From assembly GCF_036188265.1 (NCBI RefSeq), contig NZ_CP108093.1, positions 930,001-994,000 on the forward strand: a DNA stretch of 64,000 bases. Reading direction: 5' to 3'. The notes below the pieces were generated by a model that did not search any database, was not told the origin of the DNA, and saw only the letters and a program-made list of their open reading frames with translations. The position numbers and the translations under genes are program-made. Origin of the DNA: Streptomyces sp. NBC_00247 (GTDB lineage: Bacteria; Actinomycetota; Actinomycetes; Streptomycetales; Streptomycetaceae). Below, one piece after another: positions 1-7,900 of this stretch (position 1 is the first letter of the stretch; every line of letters begins with the position of its first letter).

Positions 1-81
1 AGGGGGCGTCGAGACACCGCGGATCGGGTGCTCCGCGAGGGGTGCCCGAATATCGGAGGGCCCCCTGCGGGAGCGGCTCGG

Positions 82-87
82 TAAGGT
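82..87 (+). promoter_or_regulatory. Candidate -10 box for leaderless transcription of the 94 gene
   Basis: TAAGGT lies six bases before the GTG start at 94, the spacing at which Streptomyces leaderless transcripts begin on the start codon itself. No convincing Shine-Dalgarno sequence precedes the GTG, which fits. The -35 region is not recognisable, so this is an inference from spacing only. Confidence 0.35.
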
Positions 88-93
88 CGGGCC

Positions 94-534
94 GTGCACC
101 CTGACGAGAGCGGCCCTGCCGATCCGGCAGCTGTTCTGAACTGGCGGGACGGCCGCACGCTGCGCTGGACCGATCAGCCCGACGAGGTCGATGCCGCGTT
201 CGACCGGGGCGAGCCGCTCGTCGGGGTGGCCGTTGTCGCTCTCGCCCTCAACCACACTGACGCGGATTCGGTTCTGCCCCGCATCGGCCGGGCATTGGAG
301 TCGGGGGACCCGGAGGTCCGCCGCCAGGGTGTCATCGCTCTGGCCCACGTCGCCCGTCTGCATCGGACGGTTGATCGACGATGTCTCGATCTCCTGCGCG
401 GCTGCCCGCGTGGCAACGAAGCCGATGACGACCTGTGGTCCTTCGTCGCCCACCGGCGGCTGCCGTGGTGGCTGTGGCTGCACCACTTCAGGGAGCGGTC
501 GACCTGGCTGTTGCGCGACGGATGGCGGGGCTGA
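94..534 (+). CDS. HEAT-repeat-like small protein, possible immunity-type protein
   Basis: This 146-residue cytoplasmic protein has no signal peptide or membrane segment. The middle (about residues 45-95) reads as two HEAT-like helical pairs, including GDPEVRRQGVIALAHVA, the usual pattern of a repeat that packs against a partner protein. The C-terminus is rich in Trp, Arg and His. Proteins of this kind in Streptomyces are annotated only as HEAT-repeat hypotheticals and sometimes sit beside polymorphic toxins, but no toxin gene is next to it here. The GTG start at 94 gives the full conserved-looking N-terminus and may be leaderless. The gene converges on the 697 gene across a 56-base perfect palindrome. 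Function unknown. Confidence 0.7.
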   Translation: MHPDESGPADPAAVLNWRDGRTLRWTDQPDEVDAAFDRGEPLVGVAVVALALNHTDADSVLPRIGRALESGDPEVRRQGVIALAHVARLHRTVDRRCLDLLRGCPRGNEADDDLWSFVAHRRLPWWLWLHHFRERSTWLLRDGWRG

Positions 535-625
535 CACTCCGGTGGCCCGCGGCGGGAACCGGTACGACCGCCGCTGGTCTCGGTGAGGTGTGGGTTCTTC
601 GAGATCCGGCGGTGCCCGCGAGCCA

Positions 626-681
626 CGGCGTGACTGCTGTCCGGTGGAACGCATGCGTTCCACCGGACAGCAGTCACGCCG
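626..681. terminator. 56-base perfect palindrome, bidirectional terminator
   Basis: The two 28-base arms, 626-653 and 654-681, are exact reverse complements centred on GCATGC, so the RNA would fold into a stem of about 26 pairs with a four-base loop in either direction. It sits between the converging genes ending at 534 and 697. There is no T tract, as is usual for Streptomyces terminators. Confidence 0.8.
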
Positions 682-696
682 GACGCCGTTGCGGTA

Positions 697-1080
697 CTAC
701 GACTCGTCGAACGGGTCGGCGACGAACGGAGTGGCCTGGTGGAAGTAGAGCCGCCATCCCCCGTCGCCCAGCCGCCACAGGGAACTCCGGTGCGCGCGGC
801 TGCCCTTGTGCTCGGTGTCGAAGGTCAGCTGGACGAGGCCGGGGCAGAGCTCGACGCCTTCCATCCGGGACGCCGTCAGCGGGCCGGGGCGGGTGGTCGC
901 CTCGGCGGTGAGTTCCGCGACGATCGTGTCGCGGTCCCAGAGCCGGCCGCTGGTTCCGATCTCCCGGAAATCGGGGTGCAGCATCGTCGCGAGGAGCGGC
1001 GCGGAACCGCGTACCTCGGGGTCGAGCAGGCGCAGCTCGTTCTCGATCACCTCGGCCACGGAGTCCGGGAGTTCAGTCAC
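697..1080 (-). CDS. SnoaL/NTF2-like DUF4440 family protein
   Basis: This 127-residue protein shows the DUF4440 pattern: an N-terminal helix (VAEVIENELRLLDPEVR), LHPDFREIGTSGRLWDRD at about residues 34-51, and a C-terminal curved sheet ending in WRLYFHQATPF. The family adopts the cone-shaped NTF2/SnoaL fold with a hydrophobic pocket. Members range from small-molecule enzymes to oligomerisation domains, so the substrate cannot be stated. The GTG start at 1080 overlaps the end of the upstream DUF1697 gene by eight bases, so the two are probably translated together. Family call is good and function is open. Confidence 0.85.
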   Translation of the reverse strand: MTELPDSVAEVIENELRLLDPEVRGSAPLLATMLHPDFREIGTSGRLWDRDTIVAELTAEATTRPGPLTASRMEGVELCPGLVQLTFDTEHKGSRAHRSSLWRLGDGGWRLYFHQATPFVADPFDES

Positions 1081-1621
1081 GGGTGAGCTCCACGAGCTTG
1101 GCGACGGTGTTCCAGTTGCGGCTGGTGGCCACGAGACCCTTGGTGACGGCCGGCTTGGCGAGGGCGACGGCGAGGGTGGAGCGCGCGAGGCCGTCCGGGG
1201 CGTAGAGGTAGAGGGCGCGGTCGCCGAGCCGGAACTCCTCCGGCAGGTGCGCGGCGGGGTCCACCGGGGAGAACCGGTCCTCGGTGACCGGCCGGTCGTA
1301 GAAGGTGACGTGCAGTTGCTTGCCTTCGAGCTCGGCCGCCGGGAAGGGGCATGCGTCGGCGAGGGCCCGGAGGTAGGCGGCCGGGCGGACGAGGCAGTCG
1401 ACGGCGAAACCGAAGTGCTTCTCGACCGCCCGCTCGATCCCGGTCGCGACCTCGTTCTCGTCGTCGCTCGCCGCGGTGAGGATCGCGTTGCCGCTCTGCA
1501 GGTACGTGGTCACGCCGCTGTGACCCAGTTCCGTGAGGAGCGTGCGCAGTTCCGGCATGGGCACCCTGCGGTGGCCCCCGACGTTGATGCCGCGCAGCAG
1601 GAGTGCGTACGTCGTCGTCAT
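1073..1621 (-). CDS. DUF1697 family protein
   Basis: The 182-residue product begins MTTTYALLLRGINVGGHRRV, the hallmark N-terminus of DUF1697 (the LLRGINVGG motif), followed by LRTLLTELGHSGVTTYLQSG and a C-terminal NWNTVAKL motif. Full length is normal for the family. DUF1697 proteins are widespread small cytoplasmic proteins of unknown function. The ATG start at 1621 is the only plausible one. The stop overlaps the start of the following DUF4440 gene by eight bases, so the two form a two-gene operon reading leftward. Confidence 0.92.
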   Translation of the reverse strand: MTTTYALLLRGINVGGHRRVPMPELRTLLTELGHSGVTTYLQSGNAILTAASDDENEVATGIERAVEKHFGFAVDCLVRPAAYLRALADACPFPAAELEGKQLHVTFYDRPVTEDRFSPVDPAAHLPEEFRLGDRALYLYAPDGLARSTLAVALAKPAVTKGLVATSRNWNTVAKLVELTRD

Positions 1622-2105
1622 GCGCCCACCTTAAGGGGCGGTGGCACCCACACCGGCGCGTGTCCGTTCCCATGAGCCCCCGGGGTGGTCGCGCGGTGGG
1701 AGGGCCGCGCGATCCGGCGCCGCCGGGGGGGCCGCTCGCGGTGGGCGTCGGCGTACTCGTCAGGCGGGCTCAGCTGGTCCCGGGGTCCTGGCGGGCGTCC
1801 GCACCGGTCCGCCGGGGCCCGCGCCTCCTGGGCCGTGTATCGAAAGGCCCGCATGTCCGTCGACGGCGGCGACTCCGCCCCCGCCCGGCGGCCCCGGAGC
1901 CCGGACGGGTGAGCCGGGACGGACGGGATCCACATCTCTCGGACGCCCGGACCCCTCGGGGGGTGGTCACGCCGGCCCCGGCGGCAGGCGGCCTCCCCGG
2001 GGCCGGCGCGCACGTGCCGGGGCCGCCGGTCGGAGGGATGATCGGTCGCGGACACCGGAGCGCGATCGACGGGTTCTCCGGGGCGGCCGAGTGACAGGAG
2101 TTCCC
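1622..2105. other. Intergenic region with a half copy of a dispersed palindromic repeat
   Basis: These 484 bases between divergent genes hold no convincing coding frame. At 1827-1866 lies a stretch that matches the left half of the palindromic repeat at 31915-31982 (18 of the first 20 bases, then a weaker match), but the right arm that would complete the hairpin is missing. A purine-rich ribosome-binding site (gacaggag) sits near 2093-2100, just before the next gene. Confidence 0.5.
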
Positions 2106-2858
2106 GTGAAGATCGCAGTGGCCGGCGGTACCGGAACCGTCGGGCGGCATGTGGTCGACGTCGTCCGCGAGCGGGGTCACGAGGCCGTGGTGCTGTCCCG
2201 TTCGAACGGTGTCGATCTGGTCTCCGGATCCGGAGCGGCCGGGGCGCTCCAGGGGGTCGCGGCGGTCGTGGACGTGACGTCCCGACAGACGATGTCCGCC
2301 AAGGCGTCCGTGGAGTTCTTCACCTCGGTGACCCGGCGGTTGCTCGCCGCCGGGCAGGAGGCCGGAGTGGGGCACCACGTCGCGCTGTCGATCGTCGGCG
2401 TCGACCGCGCCCCGCACGGCTACTACGCCGGCAAGGTGGCCCAGGAGCGGCTGGTCGAGAGCGGCGCCGTGCCGTGGACGATCCTGAGGGCGACGCAGTT
2501 CCACGAGTTCGCGGGCCAGCTCTACGGACGGACCAAGCGAGGCCCTGTGGTGGCCGTGCCGAGGATGAAGTCCGAACCGGTCGCCGCCCGCGAGGTGGCG
2601 GAGCGCTTGGTGGAGCTGGCCACCGGCGCCCCGGCGGGCCGGGTCCCCGATCTGGGCGGCCCGCGCGTCGAGTCGATGGCGGCGATGGTCAGGGCTTACG
2701 CGCACCACACCGGCGAGAAAAGCCTGATCGTGGAGGTGCCCCTGCCCGGCGGAACGGGCCGGGCCATGCGGGACGGGAGCCTGCTCACGCAAGCACCCGC
2801 CGACCACGGGACGCTCACCTACGCGACGTGGCTCTGGCTCCGGCGACCCACGGTGTGA
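2106..2858 (+). CDS. NAD(P)-binding SDR / NmrA-like protein
   Basis: This 250-residue protein opens with MKIAVAGGTGTVGRHVVDVV, an atypical-SDR glycine motif (GGTGTVG at residues 7-13) that binds NAD(P). Later features are HHVALSIVGVD near 90-100, YYAGKVAQE (the Tyr-x-x-x-Lys catalytic pair, about residues 105-113) and PWTILRATQFHEF, typical of NmrA-like and UDP-sugar-epimerase-like proteins. The GTG start at 2106 is preferred because it follows a gacaggag ribosome site and places the Rossmann motif at the N-terminus; an open frame extends further upstream but is low-complexity. Substrate unknown: a reductase or redox sensor is likely. Confidence 0.88.
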   Translation: MKIAVAGGTGTVGRHVVDVVRERGHEAVVLSRSNGVDLVSGSGAAGALQGVAAVVDVTSRQTMSAKASVEFFTSVTRRLLAAGQEAGVGHHVALSIVGVDRAPHGYYAGKVAQERLVESGAVPWTILRATQFHEFAGQLYGRTKRGPVVAVPRMKSEPVAAREVAERLVELATGAPAGRVPDLGGPRVESMAAMVRAYAHHTGEKSLIVEVPLPGGTGRAMRDGSLLTQAPADHGTLTYATWLWLRRPTV

Positions 2859-2883
2859 GGAGTCACGACGCGCGTCGGCCGGG

Positions 2884-4182
2884 TCAGCGCTGATAGCGGG
2901 CGAGGACCCGGTTGCCGTCGTCCACCAGGCGCTTCCTCAGTTCGTCCAGGCCGATCGCGCCGCTGTAGTACTCCTGCAGCGCGGGGGTGGCCACCTTGTC
3001 CTTCCACTCCGGGTAGCCGCGTACGGACTGGGCGGGGGCCGGGCGGAGCCGCTGGGCGAGTGCGGTGCCGGTGGCCCAGCCCTTGTCTTCGGTGTGCAGC
3101 GCGGGGTCGGCGAGGGCCTCGGTGCCGGTGGGCAGCATCCAGTCGCCCTTGGCGAGGCGGACCATGTTGGGCGGGTCGAGCAGGAAGTCGATGAACTCCA
3201 CCGCCTCCTTCTTGTGCGGGCTGTCCTCGGCGACGGAGAGGGTCTGCGGGCTCACGCCCTGGGCCGTGCCGTCGCTGCCGGCGGGCGCGGGCAGCACGCT
3301 CCACTCGAAGCCCTCGGGAGCCTGCTCGACGACCTGCTGCCGGTAGGCGAAGCCGAGCGGCACCATGGCGTACTTCCCGCCGAAGAACCCTGGCAGGGTG
3401 TCGGAACCGCCCATGCCGAGGGCGGTGCGGGCCGCGCTGTGGTCGACGGTGACCTGGTCGTGGATGGTCCTGGGCACCACCGAGTCGCCGTCGTCGAAGC
3501 GGAGGTCCACCTTGCCGTCCTCGCCCCGGTGGAAGAGCTGGCCCCCGGCCGAGAGCCCGAGGTTGAGGGTGACCGAGACGGGTTCCTTGAGCGGCCAGGC
3601 GACTCCGTACCGCCCCTTGCCGGTGAGTTCCTTGGTGACCTGGCGGAACTCCTCCCAGCTCCACGGCCGGTCGGCGGTGGGGATGCGGACGCCCGAGGCC
3701 TTGAGGATCTTCGTGTTGGCGATGAGGACCTTGGGTTCCTGGAGGAACGGGACGCCGTAGACACCGCCGTCGAAGGTGGCGGTGGACCAGGATGCCTCGG
3801 GGATGTCCTCGGTGAGCCGCTCGGGAAGGAGGGTACGGAGATCGGCGAGGTAGCCGCCGTACGCGAAGTCGGCGAGGTCGTCGGAGGCGTCGTGGATGAT
3901 GTCGGGCGCCTCGTCCCCCTCGAACGAGGTGAGCAGCTGGTCGTGGACGCTGTCCCAGCTGCCCTGGACGTACTCCACCTGAACGTCCGGGTGGGCGGCG
4001 TTCCACTCGGCGACGAGTTCCTTGTTGGCGTCGACGGACTCCGTCTGCCAGGCCAGTGACTGGAAGCGCAGGTGCACGGGCCCGTCGGCGTCCCTGCCGT
4101 CGCTCCCGCCGCCCGAGCATCCGGCGAGCAGGAGGGTGAGCGCGGTCGCTGCCGAGGCCGCCGCCCTGGTGAGTGCGCGCAT
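2884..4182 (-). CDS. Sugar ABC transporter substrate-binding lipoprotein
   Basis: This 432-residue extracellular solute-binding protein has a lipoprotein signal peptide ending LTLLLAGC (Cys22), so it is anchored outside the membrane. The body has the family-1 sugar-binding pattern: LVAEWNAAHPDVQVEYVQGSW after the first strand, DEAPDIIHDAS, and later GKYAMVPLGF. It delivers a carbohydrate to the two permeases encoded just upstream. Its ATG (4182) overlaps the permease stop as TGATG, giving coupled translation. No ATPase gene is present; in Streptomyces the shared ATPase MsiK usually serves such importers, which is inference here. The sugar cannot be read from the sequence. Confidence 0.93.
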   Translation of the reverse strand: MRALTRAAASAATALTLLLAGCSGGGSDGRDADGPVHLRFQSLAWQTESVDANKELVAEWNAAHPDVQVEYVQGSWDSVHDQLLTSFEGDEAPDIIHDASDDLADFAYGGYLADLRTLLPERLTEDIPEASWSTATFDGGVYGVPFLQEPKVLIANTKILKASGVRIPTADRPWSWEEFRQVTKELTGKGRYGVAWPLKEPVSVTLNLGLSAGGQLFHRGEDGKVDLRFDDGDSVVPRTIHDQVTVDHSAARTALGMGGSDTLPGFFGGKYAMVPLGFAYRQQVVEQAPEGFEWSVLPAPAGSDGTAQGVSPQTLSVAEDSPHKKEAVEFIDFLLDPPNMVRLAKGDWMLPTGTEALADPALHTEDKGWATGTALAQRLRPAPAQSVRGYPEWKDKVATPALQEYYSGAIGLDELRKRLVDDGNRVLARYQR

Positions 4183-5021
4183 CAGCTCTTCACCGCCCCG
4201 GCCAGCATGCCGCCGGTGATCCGGCGCTGGATGAAGGCGAAGAGGAGAAGTGAGGGCAGGGTGGCGAGGAACGCGGCTGCGGCGAGCGGACCGAGGTCGG
4301 CCGCGCCCTCGGCGCCGATGAAGTGGGTGAGGACGACCGGCAAGGTCTGCTTCTCCGGGGTCTTGAGCAGGACGAGGGCGAAGAAGAACTCGTTCCACGC
4401 GGTGATGAAGGCGAAGAGGGCGGTGGCGACGATCCCGGGGGCCAGCAGAGGGGCGGTGACCGAGACGAGGGTGCGCAGTCGTCCGGCGCCGTCGACGGAG
4501 GCCGCTTCCTCCAGTTCGGCGGGCACGGCCCGGACGTAGCCGACGAGCATCCAGAGCGCGAAGGGCAGCGACCAGACGACGTAGACCATGATCAGGCCCG
4601 CCAGGGAGTTGATCAGGTGCAGGTTCTTCAGGATGAGGAAGAGCGGGATGATCAGCAGGACGAAGGGGAACGCCTGGCTGACCACGACCCAGCCGGTGGC
4701 GGCGGCCGAGAGCTTGCCCCGGTGGCGGGCCATCACGTAGGCCATCGGGGTGGCGATCAGGACGCAGATCACTCCGGCGCTGACGGCGGCGAGCAGGGAG
4801 TTCCCGGCTGCCTGGAGCAGTGGCTGTTCGTCGAACGCCTGCCGGAAGTTGTCCAGGGTGGGGTGCTGGGGAATCCAGGTGGGGTGGAGCGAGCCCAGTT
4901 CGCGGGCGGGTTTGAAGGCGGTGGAGATCAGCCAGAGGAACGGGAACGCCAGGAAGACGAGGTACCCGGTGAGCGCGAGGTACTGCCCCGCGCGGGTGGC
5001 GCGTCCGGTGCGCATGCTCAC
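4182..5021 (-). CDS. Carbohydrate ABC transporter permease (MalG type)
   Basis: The 279-residue inner-membrane permease has about six transmembrane segments and the EAA loop EEAASVDGAGRLRTLVSVTAPLLAPG (about residues 180-205), which contacts the ATPase. The pattern LISTAFKPARELG near the N-terminus is typical of the MalG/second sugar permease. I place the start at GTG 5021 because it overlaps the upstream stop as GTGA and has ggggagg about nine bases before it; ATG 5015 is the alternative. It works with the other permease and the binding lipoprotein as one importer. Confidence 0.92.
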   Translation of the reverse strand: MSMRTGRATRAGQYLALTGYLVFLAFPFLWLISTAFKPARELGSLHPTWIPQHPTLDNFRQAFDEQPLLQAAGNSLLAAVSAGVICVLIATPMAYVMARHRGKLSAAATGWVVVSQAFPFVLLIIPLFLILKNLHLINSLAGLIMVYVVWSLPFALWMLVGYVRAVPAELEEAASVDGAGRLRTLVSVTAPLLAPGIVATALFAFITAWNEFFFALVLLKTPEKQTLPVVLTHFIGAEGAADLGPLAAAAFLATLPSLLLFAFIQRRITGGMLAGAVKS

Positions 5022-5992
5022 TTGTCGTCGCCTCCCCGGAGCCGGCCGGCGAGGTACACGGCGAGGATCACGGAGATCACCGCGACCATCACACAGCCCA
5101 TCGCCGCCGCGTAGCCGAACTGTCCGTACCGGAAGGCCTCTTCGTACGCGAAGAGCATCGGCAGCCGGGTCCGTCCGCCGGGTCCGCCGCTGGTCAGGAC
5201 GTAGACCAGGGCGAAGGAGTTGAAGTTCCAGATGAAGTTGAGCGCCGTGATGGAGAGCGCGACAGGTTTGAGCGCGGGCCAGGTGACGGTGCGGAAGCGG
5301 CGCCAGGCCCCGGCGCCGTCGAGGGCGGCGGCCTCGTGGAGTTCGTGCGGGGTGTTCTGGAGTCCGGCCAGCAGCGCGACGGTGGACTGGGGCATCCCGG
5401 CCCAGATCCCGACGACGATCACGGCGGGCAGCGCGGTGCCGAAGCCGGTGAGCCAGTCGCGGCCGTCGCCGAGCCCGAGGTCGCGGATGGTCTCGTTGAG
5501 GATGCCCGCGTCCGGGTTGTAGACCAGCCGCCACATGATGCCGACGACGACCTCGGGCATCGCCCAGGGGATGATCGCCAGCGCGCGGGCCAGCCAGCGC
5601 ATCCGCAGGTTCTCGTTGAGCAGCAGCGCGAGTCCGAGGGCGAGCAGGAACTGGGGGACGGTGACGCCCACGGCCCAGAGCAGACCGATCCGGAAGGAGT
5701 CCCAGAAGAGGGTGTCGTGCAGCAGGTCCTGGAAGTTCAGCGCGCCGATCCACTGGGTGGAGCGGGTGCGGCCGGACTGCGCGTCGGTGAAGGCGAGCCC
5801 GATGCCGTAGAGCAGCGGTCCCACGCTGAGGACGAGGATCGGGATGAGTGCGGGCAGCACCAGGAACCAGGTGGCCCGGTCCCGGGCGGCCCGCTCGCCG
5901 CCGCGTCCGTCGTCCTTGCGGCGCTGTCCCGGCCACCGTCCGGCCGTCCGGCCGCCCGGCCGCTCCGTCACGGCCGGAGTCGCCAATGTCAC
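5018..5992 (-). CDS. Carbohydrate ABC transporter permease (MalF type)
   Basis: This 324-residue sugar permease has a basic N-terminal tail, then six membrane segments beginning ATWFLVLPALIPILVLSVGP. The EAA loop HEAAALDGAGAWRRFRTVTWP lies at about residues 215-235, and NFIWNFNSFALVYVLTSGGP is a conserved MalF-family stretch. The GTG at 5992 is chosen because aagagg lies seven bases upstream; an ATG at 6013 has no such site. It is the first gene of the three-gene importer operon. No LacI-type regulator is adjacent, so control is not evident. Confidence 0.92.
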   Translation of the reverse strand: MTLATPAVTERPGGRTAGRWPGQRRKDDGRGGERAARDRATWFLVLPALIPILVLSVGPLLYGIGLAFTDAQSGRTRSTQWIGALNFQDLLHDTLFWDSFRIGLLWAVGVTVPQFLLALGLALLLNENLRMRWLARALAIIPWAMPEVVVGIMWRLVYNPDAGILNETIRDLGLGDGRDWLTGFGTALPAVIVVGIWAGMPQSTVALLAGLQNTPHELHEAAALDGAGAWRRFRTVTWPALKPVALSITALNFIWNFNSFALVYVLTSGGPGGRTRLPMLFAYEEAFRYGQFGYAAAMGCVMVAVISVILAVYLAGRLRGGDDK

Positions 5993-6116
5993 TGCTTGAC
6001 CTCTTCGTCGCATCTGATCGGCTTTCTGCCGCTCTGGCCGTTCACCCGGCCCCCGTCATGGTCCTGACGGGCCGACCGTTCGTCAAGGTGGCCTGCGTGA
6101 ATGCGAAAATCAGGCC

Positions 6117-7007
6117 ATGAAAGAAGAGCGAGCGCGCGAGGTACTGACCGCTGCCGGACTGGCCGGAAATGGCGTTCCCGGCTCCGCCTCCGGGGCGGAA
6201 CTCCTGGCGCTGGGCGAGAATGCGGCTTTCGCCGTGGGCGGTCTGGTGGTCAAGGTCGGCCGCGACGCGACGCACCATCCGGAGCTGCGCGAACGCGCCG
6301 AACGCGAGGTCGCCGTGGCCGGCTGGCTCGCGGACGCCGGGATTCCCGCCGTACGGGCCGCCGAGTCCGCGCCCCGCATCGTGGAGGGCCACCCGGTGAC
6401 CCTCTGGCACCGGCTTCCGGACGCCGTACGGCCACCCGAACCGCGCGATCTGGCCCCTTTGTTGACCTTGGTCCACGCGCTGCCGGGGCCGGAAGGCTTC
6501 ACCCTGCCCCGCCGCGAACTGCTCGGCGGCGTCGAGCGCTGGCTCCACCTCGCGGGCGACGCCGTCGACCCGGCGGACGCCGACTACCTGCGCGAACGCC
6601 GTGACGGCTTCGCGGCTGCCGCCGCCGCCCTCGTACCCCACCTGCCGCCGGGCCCGGTGCACGGCGACGCACTGCCGCGCAACGTCCATGTCGGACCGGA
6701 CGGCCCCGTCCTGGTCGACCTGGAGACCTTCTCCTTCGACCTGCGCGAGCACGACCTCGTGGTGCTCGCCCTGTCCCGGGACCGGTACGGGCTGCCCGCC
6801 GGGGCGTACGACGGGTTCACCGCCGCCTACGGCTGGGACGTACGGGAGTGGGACGGCTGTGCCGTGCTGCGCGGGGCCCGGGAGACGGCCAGTTGCGCCT
6901 GGGTCGCCCAGCACGCACCGGCGGGCCCGAAGGCGCTCGCCGAGTTCCGCCGCCGCATCGCCTCGCTCCGGGACAACGACCCCGAGGTGCGGTGGTACCC
7001 CTTCTAG
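6117..7007 (+). CDS. Aminoglycoside phosphotransferase (APH) family kinase
   Basis: The 296-residue cytoplasmic protein carries the APH/choline-kinase catalytic motifs: VHGDALPRNV at residues 181-190 (catalytic Asp184 and Asn189) and VLVDLETF at 198-205 (metal-binding Asp201). The N-terminus has the phosphate-loop region LGENAAFAVGGLVVKVG, with Lys46 as the likely ATP-binding lysine. Members phosphorylate hydroxyl groups of small molecules including antibiotics, sugars and amines; nothing here points to a particular substrate. It is transcribed divergently from the ABC importer. A resistance role is possible but not shown. Confidence 0.85.
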   Translation: MKEERAREVLTAAGLAGNGVPGSASGAELLALGENAAFAVGGLVVKVGRDATHHPELRERAEREVAVAGWLADAGIPAVRAAESAPRIVEGHPVTLWHRLPDAVRPPEPRDLAPLLTLVHALPGPEGFTLPRRELLGGVERWLHLAGDAVDPADADYLRERRDGFAAAAAALVPHLPPGPVHGDALPRNVHVGPDGPVLVDLETFSFDLREHDLVVLALSRDRYGLPAGAYDGFTAAYGWDVREWDGCAVLRGARETASCAWVAQHAPAGPKALAEFRRRIASLRDNDPEVRWYPF

Positions 7008-7105
7008 GACCGGGTCTGACCAGGGAGAGTGCGCCGGCCGACGGCACGCGGGGTGTGCGCGGCCCGTCGTCCGCCCATGGGCCCCGGCCCTACCGGAACA
7101 CCGGT

Positions 7106-7816
7106 CTACCGGCTCCGCGGGATGACCGGCCAGGCCGGTTCGACGACGGCCGTCGGGTCGGTCCGCCGCAGGTACGCCTGCAACGAGGCCGACTGCGCGG
7201 CGGCGGCCACCACCTGGAGGTCGTGCAGGTCCGTCAGGGGCATCGCCCCGACCGGCCGGTGCAGCTCGCCCATGCGCCGCACCACCTGGGCGGCGGCCAC
7301 CGCGTCCGCCCTGGCGTCGTGCGCGTCGTCCAGCGACACCCCGTAGTGCGCGCACAGCGCGTGCAGGGCACGCCGGCCCTTGCGGTACTTGTCGACGTGC
7401 TTGTCGAGCACCAGCGGGTCGACGACCGGCGAGGGCGCCGTGCCGAGCCGCTCGGTGATCGACCGCAGTCCGTGGCGCCGGCACTCACGGTCCAGCAGGG
7501 ACAGGTCGTAGCGCGCGTTCATCACGACCAGCGGGGTTGCCGAGCGCAGGACCCCGGCGACGGTCTCCGCGATCTCCTCGATCGCGACCGGTGCCGGGAC
7601 GCCGTGCTCGCGGGCGTGGTCCGTCGAGATGCCGTGGATCGCCGAAGCCTGTTCGGGTATCGCCACCCCCGGATCGAGCAGCCAGGTCCGCTCCGACGAG
7701 ACCGCTCCGTCCGGATCCAGCCGCACGACCGCCGCCGTGACGACGCGGTCGGTCTCGACGTCCGTGCCCGTCGTCTCCAGGTCGAAGCCGACCAGTGGTT
7801 CCCGGTGCCAGCTCAT
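7106..7816 (-). CDS. DnaQ-like DEDDh 3'-5' exonuclease
   Basis: This 236-residue protein has all DEDDh exonuclease motifs: FDLETTG at residues 11-17 (Asp12, Glu14), HGIS near 61, VVMNARYDLSLLDRE around 97-111, and HDARADAVAAAQVV near 165-178 carrying the catalytic His and last Asp. It is the size of stand-alone DNA polymerase epsilon-like exonucleases, which trim 3' ends of DNA or RNA with two metal ions. It is not fused to helicase or GIY-YIG domains. ATG start at 7816 with no better alternative. Role is probably DNA proofreading or repair. Confidence 0.92.
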   Translation of the reverse strand: MSWHREPLVGFDLETTGTDVETDRVVTAAVVRLDPDGAVSSERTWLLDPGVAIPEQASAIHGISTDHAREHGVPAPVAIEEIAETVAGVLRSATPLVVMNARYDLSLLDRECRRHGLRSITERLGTAPSPVVDPLVLDKHVDKYRKGRRALHALCAHYGVSLDDAHDARADAVAAAQVVRRMGELHRPVGAMPLTDLHDLQVVAAAAQSASLQAYLRRTDPTAVVEPAWPVIPRSR

Positions 7817-7900
7817 CCCGTACCTCCTCCGTGGTGCTTACCCCCAGTGAGGAACACCCTGTCACGCACCACTGACACACCGGTCGGCGGGCGGTCCGGC

